A stretch of DNA of 64,000 bases from NCBI RefSeq assembly GCF_002086455.1, contig NZ_MVHC01000004.1, positions 186,001 to 250,000 on the forward strand. The letters run 5' to 3'. Positions 34,045 through 42,261 of this stretch are shown here, piece by piece. The stretch is from Mycolicibacter algericus DSM 45454 (GTDB lineage: Bacteria > Actinomycetota > Actinomycetes > Mycobacteriales > Mycobacteriaceae). The translations under genes and the position numbers were made by a program. Position 1 is the first letter of the stretch. Every line of letters begins with the position of its first letter. Under the pieces are notes generated by a model. That model saw only the letters and a list, made by a program, of their open reading frames with translations. It was not told the origin of the DNA and did no database searches.

Positions 34045-34065
34045 GATATCAGTTACACGATATCA
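34045..34065. promoter_or_regulatory. GATATCA repeat operator of the FitAB-like pair
   Basis: GATATCA occurs at 34045-34051 and 34059-34065 within ACGC/GCGT-flanked, roughly palindromic sequence, 15 bp before the antitoxin start. GATATC is itself palindromic, giving two potential RHH half-site pairs. Confidence 0.5.
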
Positions 34066-34107
34066 CGCGTAGGCTTTGCAGTGCCCGGTGCACGAAACGG
34101 GTCCGTA

Positions 34108-35568
34108 TCAGCCCACCAGCGCGTCGATGTCGACCAGCAGCGGCAGGTCGGCGTCGACCAGGTCGGGGACGGCGACCGTGTGGCCGGCCAACAGCGCCGC
34201 CACCGAATCGGAGAACTCGGCGCTGCCCGGCAGCGGCAGCGGTGCGTCTTCCGGCGGGATGACGCCGGCCCCGGTCAGGTAGGCCACCGCTCTGCCCAAG
34301 TCCGTCGCGACGTCTGCGACCACACCTCCGACGGTGTTGAGCAGCCACTGGGCGCCCTGAGCCAGCCCGCTGATCAGGAAGATGTCCTGGTCGATGATCG
34401 TCTGCAGGAAGTTGCTGATGGGCGGAAGCAGGTAGCTGCCGATGAAGAAACCGGCTCCGCCGGCCAGCGCACGGATGCTCAACATGATGTTGGTGCCGAT
34501 GTCGGGGTAGCCGTAGCTGTTGATCGCATCGGTGAGGGATTGCTTGAGATCGACCGGCATGATGAAGCCGTTCAGAATCTCCGGGTCGGTTTGCATCGGG
34601 ACGCCGTCGAAGTCCGAGCGCATCTGGATTCCGAAGGCCTGCAGGATCGTGGGCGTGATGTCGACGGTCTGGTAACTGAGGTTCTGGCCTCCGGCCTGGT
34701 CGTCATTTCCGGCCAGCGAGAACATGACGAAACTCGATGTCTCGTTGGGCGTCTGGAAGCCGTGGCCGAGGCTGAAACCCGGCAGGGTCACCGTCTGCTG
34801 GTGGCCGTGGTCGGTCACGGCGATGATCGTCCAGCGGTCACCGGTGGCCGCCTCGGCCTGGGCTACCGCCTCCAGGATCTGCTTGAAGTTGGCGCCGACG
34901 TTGATGACGGCTTCCTTGTACTCCTCCGACCCGCCGCTGTAGGAGTGTCCGGCGTGGTCGACCTGGGACTGGTAGGAGAACATGAACGTCGAGGTGTCCG
35001 GGTTCTCCGTGGTCGCCAGAATCCTGGCGACGGTCTCGTCGGTGACCAGCGCGTCCATCTCCGCCGAGGTGGAACCACCGGTGATGCCGATGATGTTGTC
35101 GGCGGGATAGCCGCCCGTGGAGGCCATCTCGGTGAACAGGCCCCGACCGGAGATGACCGTGGTGTCGACCTCCGGCTTGTGGTACTCGATCAGGTTGAAC
35201 ACCGACGGCCAGGTGGTGTAGGGCTCGGGCCGGTAGACGTTGCTGACCACCCCGTGTTTGTCGTCCCAGACCCCGGTGAGGATCGTCGACCACGACGGCG
35301 TCGACATCGTTTGATGGCCGGCGATGGTCGTGGCGGCGGTGACGCCCCGATCCATCAGCATCTTGAATCCGCTGTCGTCGTTATAGGCGTACTCGAGGAT
35401 CTTGTCGAGGTTGGTGCCATCGGTGCCCAGCAGCAGCACATGTTCGGCGGCAAGCAGCCAATCGGCGGTTACGGTCGACAAGCCCACCTGCGTCCCCACC
35501 GCCGCGCCGGCTCCGGCTACCAGGCCGGCGACGGCGGTACCACACAGGATCTGCTTGAGCGTTGTCAT
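34108..35568 (-). CDS. secreted alkaline-phosphatase-superfamily phosphodiesterase, copy 2
   Basis: Protein of 486 residues. N-terminal signal-like segment (MTTLKQILCGTAVAGLVAGAGA). The type I phosphodiesterase core has metal Asp50 (LLGTDGTN), the nucleophile region MSTPSWSTILTG (Ser89 aligns with the usual Thr), QVDHAGHS and VTDHGHQQT. A C-terminal region of about 160 residues (from GFIMPVDLKQ) has no known domain. It lies 6 bp after its paralogue; same length. Substrate unknown, probably a phosphodiester in the envelope or medium. Confidence 0.78.
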   Translation of the reverse strand: MTTLKQILCGTAVAGLVAGAGAAVGTQVGLSTVTADWLLAAEHVLLLGTDGTNLDKILEYAYNDDSGFKMLMDRGVTAATTIAGHQTMSTPSWSTILTGVWDDKHGVVSNVYRPEPYTTWPSVFNLIEYHKPEVDTTVISGRGLFTEMASTGGYPADNIIGITGGSTSAEMDALVTDETVARILATTENPDTSTFMFSYQSQVDHAGHSYSGGSEEYKEAVINVGANFKQILEAVAQAEAATGDRWTIIAVTDHGHQQTVTLPGFSLGHGFQTPNETSSFVMFSLAGNDDQAGGQNLSYQTVDITPTILQAFGIQMRSDFDGVPMQTDPEILNGFIMPVDLKQSLTDAINSYGYPDIGTNIMLSIRALAGGAGFFIGSYLLPPISNFLQTIIDQDIFLISGLAQGAQWLLNTVGGVVADVATDLGRAVAYLTGAGVIPPEDAPLPLPGSAEFSDSVAALLAGHTVAVPDLVDADLPLLVDIDALVG

Positions 35569-35574
35569 GGTGCG

Positions 35575-37035
35575 TCAGCCCAGCAGCGCGTCGACGTCGA
35601 GCAGCAGCGACAGGTCGAGGTCCCCGATGTCGGGGGCGGTAAAGGTGTCGCCGGCCAACAGCGACTCCAACGATCCGGTGAACTCGGCGGCCCCCGGCAG
35701 CGGCAGCGGTGCGTCGGTCGGGGCGATCACGCCCGACCCGAGCAGATACGCGAATCCGTGTGCCACCGTGTTGGTCACGTTCACCGTCAGACCGCCGAAG
35801 AACTCGTTGATCTGCTGGGCGACCTCGGCCAGCCCGCTGATCAGGAAGATGTCCTGGTCGACGATCGACTGTAGGAAGGTGTCGATCTCGGTCACAAACT
35901 TGTCGAGGAAGTACGGCACGGACCCGATCACCGTCCGGATGGCCAGCGTGATGTCGTTGCCGATGTTCGGGTAGCCGTACATCGCGAGAGCGTCGAGCAG
36001 CGACTGCTTGAGATCGGTGGGCTCGACGATGCCATCCAACACGGCCGGGTCGTTCACCAGCGAGACCCCGTCGAAGTCTGAGCGCAGCGGGATGCCGAAC
36101 AGCGACAGGATCGTCGGGGTGATGTCCACCGTGGAGTACCCCAAGCTTTGGCTGCCGTCGTTCGCGTCATCGCCGGCCTGGTCGAAGATGACGAACGACG
36201 ATGTCTCATTGGGCGATTGGAAGCCGTGGCCGATGCTGAGGCCGGGCAGGGTCACCGTCTGCTGGTGGCCGTGGTCGGTGGTGAGGATGATCGACCAGTC
36301 GTCGCCGGTGATCGACTGCACGTGGGCGATCGCGGCCAGGATCTGTTGGATATTGGCCCCGAGGTTGATGATGGATTGCATGTATTCTTCCGACCCGCCG
36401 GCGAACGAGTGTCCCGCGTGGTCGGCCTGCGACTGGTAGGAGAACAGGAAACTCGAGATGTCATCCGGATTGTCCTCCGTGCCCAGGATCTGAGCAATGG
36501 TGAGCGCGGTGACCAGCGCGTCAGAGTCGGCCGGGCTGTCCCCCGCCGGGACGAAGATGTTGTTGTCGACCGAGTAGCCGCCCGCGCCGGCCAATTGGTT
36601 GAGGTACTCCCAGTTGCTGATGATCGTGGTGTCGACCTCCGGCTTGTTGTACTCGATGAGGTTGAACACCGTCGGCCACTGGTTGTACGGCTCGGGCCGG
36701 AACAGGTTGTTGAAGACACCGTGCTTGTCGTCCCACACGCCGGTGAGGACCGTCGACCATGACGGCCCGGATAGCGTCGTGTGATTGGTCAGGCTCGCCG
36801 CTCCGGTGATGCCCTGGTCCATCGCCGTCTTGAAGCCGCTGTCGTCGTCGTAGGCGTACTCCAGGACCTTGGAGAGGTTGACGCCGTCGAGGCCGATCAG
36901 CAGCACGTGCTCGGCGGCGAGCAGCCAGTCGGCGGTCACCGCGGACAACCCGGCCGGCGCGCCGACGGCCGCTCCGGTCGCGGCGACCATGCCGGCGACG
37001 GTTGCACCACACAGGAACTGCTTGATTGTCGTCAC
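35575..37035 (-). CDS. secreted alkaline-phosphatase-superfamily phosphodiesterase, copy 1
   Basis: Protein of 486 residues, a tandem paralogue of the next gene: LIGLDGVN (Asp50), LSGPSWSTVLTG (Ser89), QADHAGHSFAGGSEEY and TTDHGHQQT occupy the same positions. N-terminal signal-like MTTIKQFLCGATVAGMVAAT. The shared C-terminal region (DLKQSLLDALAMYGYPNIG ... DQDIFLISGLAE) is conserved between the two. GTG start at 37035. First gene of the pair; the identical length suggests a recent duplication with continued constraint. Confidence 0.78.
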   Translation of the reverse strand: MTTIKQFLCGATVAGMVAATGAAVGAPAGLSAVTADWLLAAEHVLLIGLDGVNLSKVLEYAYDDDSGFKTAMDQGITGAASLTNHTTLSGPSWSTVLTGVWDDKHGVFNNLFRPEPYNQWPTVFNLIEYNKPEVDTTIISNWEYLNQLAGAGGYSVDNNIFVPAGDSPADSDALVTALTIAQILGTEDNPDDISSFLFSYQSQADHAGHSFAGGSEEYMQSIINLGANIQQILAAIAHVQSITGDDWSIILTTDHGHQQTVTLPGLSIGHGFQSPNETSSFVIFDQAGDDANDGSQSLGYSTVDITPTILSLFGIPLRSDFDGVSLVNDPAVLDGIVEPTDLKQSLLDALAMYGYPNIGNDITLAIRTVIGSVPYFLDKFVTEIDTFLQSIVDQDIFLISGLAEVAQQINEFFGGLTVNVTNTVAHGFAYLLGSGVIAPTDAPLPLPGAAEFTGSLESLLAGDTFTAPDIGDLDLSLLLDVDALLG

Positions 37036-37199
37036 GTTCGGTGTCCCTCGTCGAAGTTGCGCAGGTCAGTTGCGCGAGACACTAGCAGAAGCCCAGGAAA
37101 AACTCAGATTTCCCGGTTCGTTCGCTTATTTACCCAGGATGTTACTGAGTATTCTGTGGAATGGCCGCGGGTTGAAGCCACCGAACCAGCCGTCCGGGA

Positions 37200-38249
37200 C
37201 TAGCGAATCTCCTCGCCACTGACCAACGTCGCCCGGAACTGCATCACCCGGTAGGGCCAGCCCGCCGCGGTGTTCCACTGCGACACCAGCAGGCCCACCC
37301 CTCCGGTACGGTCCACCCGTGAACCCGGTAGGACATAGCCGCCGTAGAGCTGGGCGACCCGGGAGCCGGCGTGGTCCTCGCGATCCCAGCTGCTGCCGAT
37401 CACCGGCAGTTGCAATGGCACAGAAGCTAATTCGGGGGCGGGGGAGTCCAGCACCCGGTAACCCAGCGCATAGCGCGAGGACACGAACCCGCCGAGCACC
37501 CAGGTTCCGGCCGCCAGCCGCCGCAACGACAGCTCGCCCCAGGTCTCGCCGGGCGGGGTGATCGGCACCGGGGTGCGGCCCCAGGCCCGCCGGCCGCCTC
37601 GATATCCCCAGCCGGAGTACTTGGCGGGGTTGCCGATGTCGGCGGGGCGCACCCGCCGCAAGATGACGCCCTTGTTGCGCTGAAACCCGGTTGAGACCAC
37701 ATACACCCAGCCGTCGTCGGGGTCGTAGTCCCAGGACCAGCACTGCGCGTGCCCGCGGTGTCGCCGCGCCGGAAACCGCGTCCCGATGTTGTGCCAGGTG
37801 GTCCCGCTGTCGGCGGACTGCCAGATCTCGGTCCAGGCGACGTTGCCGAAGCCGCGGTTGACGATCGCGTGCAAGTAGAGCATCTGGTCCACCCGCAACA
37901 GATCGGAGGGGATCACCGTGCTGATCGAGCTGCGGTCCAGTCGCGAGACCGGCTCGCGGTGCCGGTAGTGCCACAGCTGCCGGGCGTAGTCGCCGTCTGG
38001 GCCGCCCGCGCGCCGGTAGCGAATCCGGTGGCCGGCGTCGCCGGTGCCGATAAGGATCACCGGGGAGCGCCAATCACCTCGGCCGACTTTGTCGCCGGCG
38101 AAGGTGTCGCCGAACACCGATACCAGCGAGCCGTCGGGTGCCAGCACCGAGGCGCCCAGGTCTGCACACGTCACGCCCCACTGGTCGGTGATGCCCGGAC
38201 CGGTGACGTCGGCCAGCTTGCCGGGAACATGGCGTGCTGCGAGGCTCAC
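37200..38249 (-). CDS. DUF4185 beta-propeller protein (possible arabinan hydrolase)
   Basis: Protein of 349 residues with the DUF4185 pattern: TDQWGVTCADLGASVLAPDG, VFGDTFAG, GRGDWRSPVILIG, later GWVYVVSTGFQRNKG and LYGGYVLPGS. From memory, some DUF4185 proteins are endo-D-arabinanases acting on mycobacterial arabinogalactan/LAM. No clear signal peptide at the chosen start. It follows the TetR gene by 3 bp on the same strand, so the two may be co-transcribed. Confidence 0.75.
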   Translation of the reverse strand: MSLAARHVPGKLADVTGPGITDQWGVTCADLGASVLAPDGSLVSVFGDTFAGDKVGRGDWRSPVILIGTGDAGHRIRYRRAGGPDGDYARQLWHYRHREPVSRLDRSSISTVIPSDLLRVDQMLYLHAIVNRGFGNVAWTEIWQSADSGTTWHNIGTRFPARRHRGHAQCWSWDYDPDDGWVYVVSTGFQRNKGVILRRVRPADIGNPAKYSGWGYRGGRRAWGRTPVPITPPGETWGELSLRRLAAGTWVLGGFVSSRYALGYRVLDSPAPELASVPLQLPVIGSSWDREDHAGSRVAQLYGGYVLPGSRVDRTGGVGLLVSQWNTAAGWPYRVMQFRATLVSGEEIR

Positions 38250-38252
38250 CGC

Positions 38253-38960
38253 TCAGGGCTTGCTGCGCCAGCCGCCGACAGCCAGCGCGATCATCCGGAG
38301 TTGTTTGACGGCGACTTGTTTGATCTCGGCGAGGGTCTCGGCGTCAGGGGCCTCCTCGATGGCCTCGGCGGTGACGGTCATCGCGTTGACGAACAGCCCC
38401 GCCAGGATGTTCAGATCCTCGGTGCTCCACGCGCTCAACGCCGGGAAGCGCGCCAGGTCGGTGGCCAGCTCAGCGGTGATCAAGCGGATCTCGGTGCGGA
38501 TCGCGTAGCGCAGCACTGTCATTCCGCTGAACCGCTCCCGGTTGATGAACCGCCAGTGCTCGCGGCGCGACGCGACGCTGTCGGCCAGTACCTCCACGGA
38601 GGACTCGATGACCCGGTTGGGGTCGACCCCGCCGGTGCGGGCGTCGCGCAGCGTATCGCGCAGCGCCCCGAAGGACTCGTCGATGAGCACCAGCCCCAGC
38701 GCGTCCATCGACTCGAAATGGCGGTAGAACGCCGCGGGCACGATGTGGGCGGCCCGGGTCACCTCGCGCAGGCTCAGCGCGCTGAAGCTGCGTTCCTCCA
38801 GCAGCGTCAGCGCCGCGCTGATGATGGCGCGGCGGGTGGCCTCTTTGCGCTCCTCGCGCGACATCCGCTCCGGCCGTTCGGGCCGGGCTGGACGCTCGGG
38901 ACGGGGCGGCCGCGGTGGCCTTGTTCTCCCCGACCGTGAATTGGGCGTACGACTGTTCAC
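38253..38960 (-). CDS. TetR regulator of the reductase/desaturase pair
   Basis: Protein of about 235 residues. A Pro/Arg-rich N-terminal tail (RPERPARPERPER) is followed by a TetR domain (RRAIISAALTLLEERSFSALSLREV, PAAFYRHFESMDAL). The C-terminal domain resembles FabR/DesT regulators of unsaturated fatty-acid synthesis. It is divergent from an electron-transfer/desaturase operon, which strongly suggests acyl-CoA sensing. Start uncertain: GTG 38960 (inside a palindrome) or ATG 38864. Confidence 0.8.
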   Translation of the reverse strand: MNSRTPNSRSGRTRPPRPPRPERPARPERPERMSREERKEATRRAIISAALTLLEERSFSALSLREVTRAAHIVPAAFYRHFESMDALGLVLIDESFGALRDTLRDARTGGVDPNRVIESSVEVLADSVASRREHWRFINRERFSGMTVLRYAIRTEIRLITAELATDLARFPALSAWSTEDLNILAGLFVNAMTVTAEAIEEAPDAETLAEIKQVAVKQLRMIALAVGGWRSKP

Positions 38961-39039
38961 TGGATGTGAAGCGTAACACAACCGGCCGATAGCACTTGAC
39001 GCATCGTAAACAGATGTTCACTGTGTACATATGTTCACT
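38956..39039. promoter_or_regulatory. TTCAC/GTGAA elements between TetR and reductase genes
   Basis: TTCAC-TGGAT-GTGAA (38956-38970) and two copies of ATGTTCACT (39014-39022, 39031-39039) lie in the divergent region. The second copy includes the reductase start codon. DesT/FabR-type operators contain AGTGAAC half-sites, so these are candidate regulator sites. Confidence 0.5.
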
Positions 39040-40080
39040 CAAACGTTGACGCGGCGGGTACTGGGCTCCGGCCTGGTCGACCTGCTCACCGGTCCCCACG
39101 GGGTCGACCGCTACACCGAACTGGTGTCTCCGACCTGGACCCGCAACGACGCCCGCGCCCGGGTCGTCGCCGTGCGGCGCGCCACCCCACGCAGTGTGAC
39201 CCTGCTGCTGGAACCCAACGACGCGTTCGGCGGTTTCAAGGCGGGCCAGCACATCAACCTGTCCGTCGAGATCGACGGGCGGCGGCGCACCCGGTGTTAC
39301 TCGCCGGCCAGCCCCGAAGGGCAGCGGCTCATCGAGCTCACCATCGGGCGCCACGAGGGCGGGCTGGTCTCCGAGTACCTCTACCGCAACGCCCGGCCCG
39401 GCATGGTCGTCGGCCTGGACAACGTCGGCGGCGACTTCGTGCTGCCGGCGATCCGCCCGCGGCGCATCCTGTTGGTCTCCGGCGGCAGCGGCATCACGCC
39501 GGTGATGTCGATGCTGCGCACCCTGCTCGCCGAACGCTATGCGGGCCGGGTGACGTTCATCCATTACGCGCGCACTCCCGAGGAGACCTGCTACCGCGAC
39601 GAACTCGCCCGGATGCCGCGGGTGCAGGTGCTGCACGGCTACACCCGCGCACCGGACGCCGGCGATCTGCGGGGCTACTTCGACGGCGAGCATCTGCGGG
39701 CGGCCGGACCGGAGCCGGATGCGGTGTACGTGTGCGGCCCGCCGGCACTCGTGGCCGCGGTGCGCGAGGAGCGGCCCGACGCGATCTCGGAGAGCTTCGT
39801 GCCGCCGCAATTCACCGCCGACCCGTCCGGTGGCCGGGTCACCTTCCTCGGCAGCACCATCGCGGTGGTCGACGACGGGCGGTCACTGCTGGAGCAGGCC
39901 GAATCGGCCGGACTGCAACCGGCCAGCGGATGCCGGATGGGCATCTGCCACAGCTGCACCTGCCGCAAAGCCGGTGGCACGGTGCGAAACCTGATCACCG
40001 GGGCGCTCTCGACCGCCGAGAGCGAAGACATCCAGATCTGCGTGTCGGTGCCCGTCGGCGACGTCGAAATCGATCTGTAG
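39031..40080 (+). CDS. ferredoxin-type NAD(P)H oxidoreductase (desaturase electron donor)
   Basis: Protein of 349 residues. FAD domain with RCYSPAS (about 88-94), NAD(P) domain with LVSGGSGITPVMSML and VYVCGPPALV, and a C-terminal plant-type [2Fe-2S] domain with cysteines in SGCRMGICHSCTCR and QICVSV. It passes electrons from NAD(P)H to the desaturase encoded next, as Rv3230c does for DesA3. The ATG at 39031 overlaps an operator-like repeat. Confidence 0.87.
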   Translation: MFTQTLTRRVLGSGLVDLLTGPHGVDRYTELVSPTWTRNDARARVVAVRRATPRSVTLLLEPNDAFGGFKAGQHINLSVEIDGRRRTRCYSPASPEGQRLIELTIGRHEGGLVSEYLYRNARPGMVVGLDNVGGDFVLPAIRPRRILLVSGGSGITPVMSMLRTLLAERYAGRVTFIHYARTPEETCYRDELARMPRVQVLHGYTRAPDAGDLRGYFDGEHLRAAGPEPDAVYVCGPPALVAAVREERPDAISESFVPPQFTADPSGGRVTFLGSTIAVVDDGRSLLEQAESAGLQPASGCRMGICHSCTCRKAGGTVRNLITGALSTAESEDIQICVSVPVGDVEIDL

Positions 40081-40180
40081 GACCAATGACCATCCGTGAG
40101 TGGGAATCACACGACGCCACCACCGAGTGTTGCGTCGGGAGATTCCGAGTCGCGGGAAACGACCAGTAAAGGAGCCAACC

Positions 40181-41281
40181 ATGACGCAGTCAGTCCTCGA
40201 GCGGCCGCAGACCGAACAGCCGCAGGCCGGCGATCGCCCAGGCCTCCCGGCCAACCTCGACGCCTTCGGCGCCGAACTCGACGCCATCCGCCAGGGTGTG
40301 CTCGACGACCTCGGCGAACGCGACGCCGACTACATCCACCAGATCATCAAGGCGCAGCGCACGCTGGAGGTCGGCGGGCGCGCGCTGCTGTTCTTCAGCA
40401 TCATCCCGCCGGCCTGGCTGGCCGGCACGGTGATGCTGGGGCTGTCGAAGATCCTCGACAACATGGAGATCGGCCACAACGTCATGCACGGCCAGTACGA
40501 CTGGATGGGTGAACCGGCGTTGTACGGCAAGCACTTCGAGTGGGACACCGCCTGCCCCGCCGACCAGTGGCGGCACTCGCACAACTACATGCACCACACC
40601 TACACCAACATCGTCGGGATGGACCGCGACGTCGGCTACGGGATCCTGCGAATGAGCGAGAAGCAGCCTTGGGAGCCCTACTTCCTGGGCAACCCGCTCT
40701 ACGCCTTCCTGCTGATGGTGCTGTTCCAGTACGGGGTGGCGGTGCATGAGTTGGAGACCGAGCGCATCCGCGCCGGGGAGATCGGATTGGCCGACAAACG
40801 CGAAATGCTGCGGGAGACCTGGCAGAAGGTGCGTCGCCAGACCCTCAAGGACTACGTCGCGTTCCCGCTGCTGGCCGGCCCGTTCGCCCCGCTGGTGTTC
40901 GCCGGCAACCTGACCGCCAACCTGATGCGCAACGTGTGGGCCTACACCATCATCTTCTGCGGTCACTTCCCCGACGGCACACAGGAATTCACCGTCGAGG
41001 AGGCCGAGAACGAGTCACGCGGCATGTGGTACTACCGTCAGATCCTGGGTTCGGCGAACCTGACCGGCGGCAAGTGGTTCCACATCCTGACCGGCAACCT
41101 GTCGTTCCAGGTGGAGCACCACCTGTTCCCCGACCTGCCGGCGCACCGCTACGCCGAGATCGCACCGCAGGTGCGCGAGATCTGCGAGCGTTACGGCGTC
41201 CCGTACAACACCGGGCCGCTGCTCAAGCAGTTCGGCAGTGTGGTCCGCAAGATCTGCAAACTGGCGCTGCCCTGGACGTGA
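40181..41281 (+). CDS. membrane fatty acid desaturase
   Basis: Protein of 366 residues with the three histidine boxes of integral-membrane di-iron desaturases: HNVMH (99-103), HSHNYMHH (132-139) and VEHHLFP (311-317). Hydrophobic spans occur at about 68-92 and 255-280. It introduces a double bond in an acyl-CoA or lipid using electrons from the adjacent reductase. AAAGGAG precedes the ATG; a longer frame from 40100 is rejected. Similar to the DesA3 system, but orthology is not assured. Confidence 0.87.
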   Translation: MTQSVLERPQTEQPQAGDRPGLPANLDAFGAELDAIRQGVLDDLGERDADYIHQIIKAQRTLEVGGRALLFFSIIPPAWLAGTVMLGLSKILDNMEIGHNVMHGQYDWMGEPALYGKHFEWDTACPADQWRHSHNYMHHTYTNIVGMDRDVGYGILRMSEKQPWEPYFLGNPLYAFLLMVLFQYGVAVHELETERIRAGEIGLADKREMLRETWQKVRRQTLKDYVAFPLLAGPFAPLVFAGNLTANLMRNVWAYTIIFCGHFPDGTQEFTVEEAENESRGMWYYRQILGSANLTGGKWFHILTGNLSFQVEHHLFPDLPAHRYAEIAPQVREICERYGVPYNTGPLLKQFGSVVRKICKLALPWT

Positions 41282-41285
41282 CCGG

Positions 41286-41498
41286 CTACTCGACGCCGAC
41301 GGTGACCTCGGTCGACTTGATGAACACCGTCGCCGGCTGACCGACCTTGAGGTCGAGTTCCAGGGCGGCATCGCGGGTGACCGACGAGGTGATCACCTGC
41401 TCGCCGCCGTCGAGGCGGATCTTGACCACCGCCATGACCGACCCGACATCCAAGTCGGCGATGGTTCCGGTGAGCTGGTTACGCGTTGAGAGTCGCAT
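41286..41498 (-). CDS. molybdopterin-binding (Mop/TOBE) protein
   Basis: Single Mop/TOBE domain of 70 residues (MRLSTRNQLTGTIADLDVGSV, ITSSVTRDAALELDLKVG, VFIKSTEVTVGV). Such proteins bind molybdate for storage or delivery. The ATG has GGAGG upstream; a longer frame to 41579 is rejected. No molybdenum enzyme is nearby. Convergent with the desaturase gene. Confidence 0.83.
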   Translation of the reverse strand: MRLSTRNQLTGTIADLDVGSVMAVVKIRLDGGEQVITSSVTRDAALELDLKVGQPATVFIKSTEVTVGVE

Positions 41499-41544
41499 GG
41501 CGGTCCTCCGGATTCTGCGATGCGCCTGACGGGTCAACGGTAGA

Positions 41545-42153
41545 TCAGCGCCGAGGGCCGAGCAGGGCAATCGACGCATCGACCGCCGGCTCGATGATCG
41601 CGCCGATGTCGGAGCCGTCCTCGACTGCCAGCGCGGTCAGCTCTCGCAGCCCGCCCAGCAGGATCACCGCCAGCGCCGGGCTCAACGGCGGCAGGTCCGC
41701 ACGGCGAAACCCCGGGCTGCCACTGAGCTCGACGAGCAGATTCGACATCAGGTCCAGGCCGCGCCGCTGGGCCGGTCGCGCCACCTCACCCAGCGACGGC
41801 AGTTCCCGGATCCAGCTCAACGTGATGGCGGGTCGGGCTTGGATCTGGGCGACGTAGGCGCCCACCGCCTGCCGGATCTGCTCCTGCCAGTCGGCCTGCG
41901 GATCGACCGCGGCGCGGATCCGCTGGGCCAGTGCCTCATTGTCGGCGCGCAACAACTCCAGGAAGCACTCCTCCTTGCTGGCGAAGCGGTCATAGAAGGT
42001 CCGTTTGGAGGTGCGAGCGGCGCGCACGATATCGGCGACGGTGCTGGCCCGGTAGCCGCGTTCGGCGATCGCGTCGGCAAGTCCCTCGAGCAGCCGGCGG
42101 CGAAACGGGTCGGCGGTTTCCGTCACTTCGCCCTCGGTTGCCAGCGTCATCAT
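41545..42153 (-). CDS. TetR regulator (Rv0135c-like)
   Basis: Protein of 202 residues. HTH region RGYRASTVADIVRAARTSKRTFYDRFASKEE and an all-helical ligand domain. Divergent from a CYP138-like gene, the same arrangement as Rv0135c-Rv0136. Two GGTAC-N6-GTACC palindromes in the gap are its probable operators. Confidence 0.85.
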   Translation of the reverse strand: MMTLATEGEVTETADPFRRRLLEGLADAIAERGYRASTVADIVRAARTSKRTFYDRFASKEECFLELLRADNEALAQRIRAAVDPQADWQEQIRQAVGAYVAQIQARPAITLSWIRELPSLGEVARPAQRRGLDLMSNLLVELSGSPGFRRADLPPLSPALAVILLGGLRELTALAVEDGSDIGAIIEPAVDASIALLGPRR

Positions 42154-42188
42154 CGCCGCACCTTTCCCGTCAAGCCTTGCCAGTCCTT

Positions 42189-42238
42189 GGTACTAGAGAG
42201 TACCGTGTTCGACAAGCGTTTGGTACGCGTCGGTACCA
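42189..42238. promoter_or_regulatory. twin GGTAC-N6-GTACC operators
   Basis: GGTAC-TAGAGA-GTACC at 42189-42204 and TGGTAC-GCGTCG-GTACCA at 42221-42238. Both are perfect inverted repeats, centres 33 bp apart (about three helical turns), between the TetR and P450 start codons. Confidence 0.7.
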
Positions 42239-42261
42239 CGGATCGCCTCGGGAGGCATCGC

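Noticed and set aside
34081..35874. Long plus-strand frame opposite the tandem phosphodiesterases
   Set aside because: The minus-strand frames carry the catalytic motifs; the plus frame is a codon-bias shadow that crosses the gene boundary.
38470..39810. 446-codon minus-strand frame spanning the TetR and reductase genes
   Set aside because: Covers two real divergent genes in other frames and has no recognisable domain.
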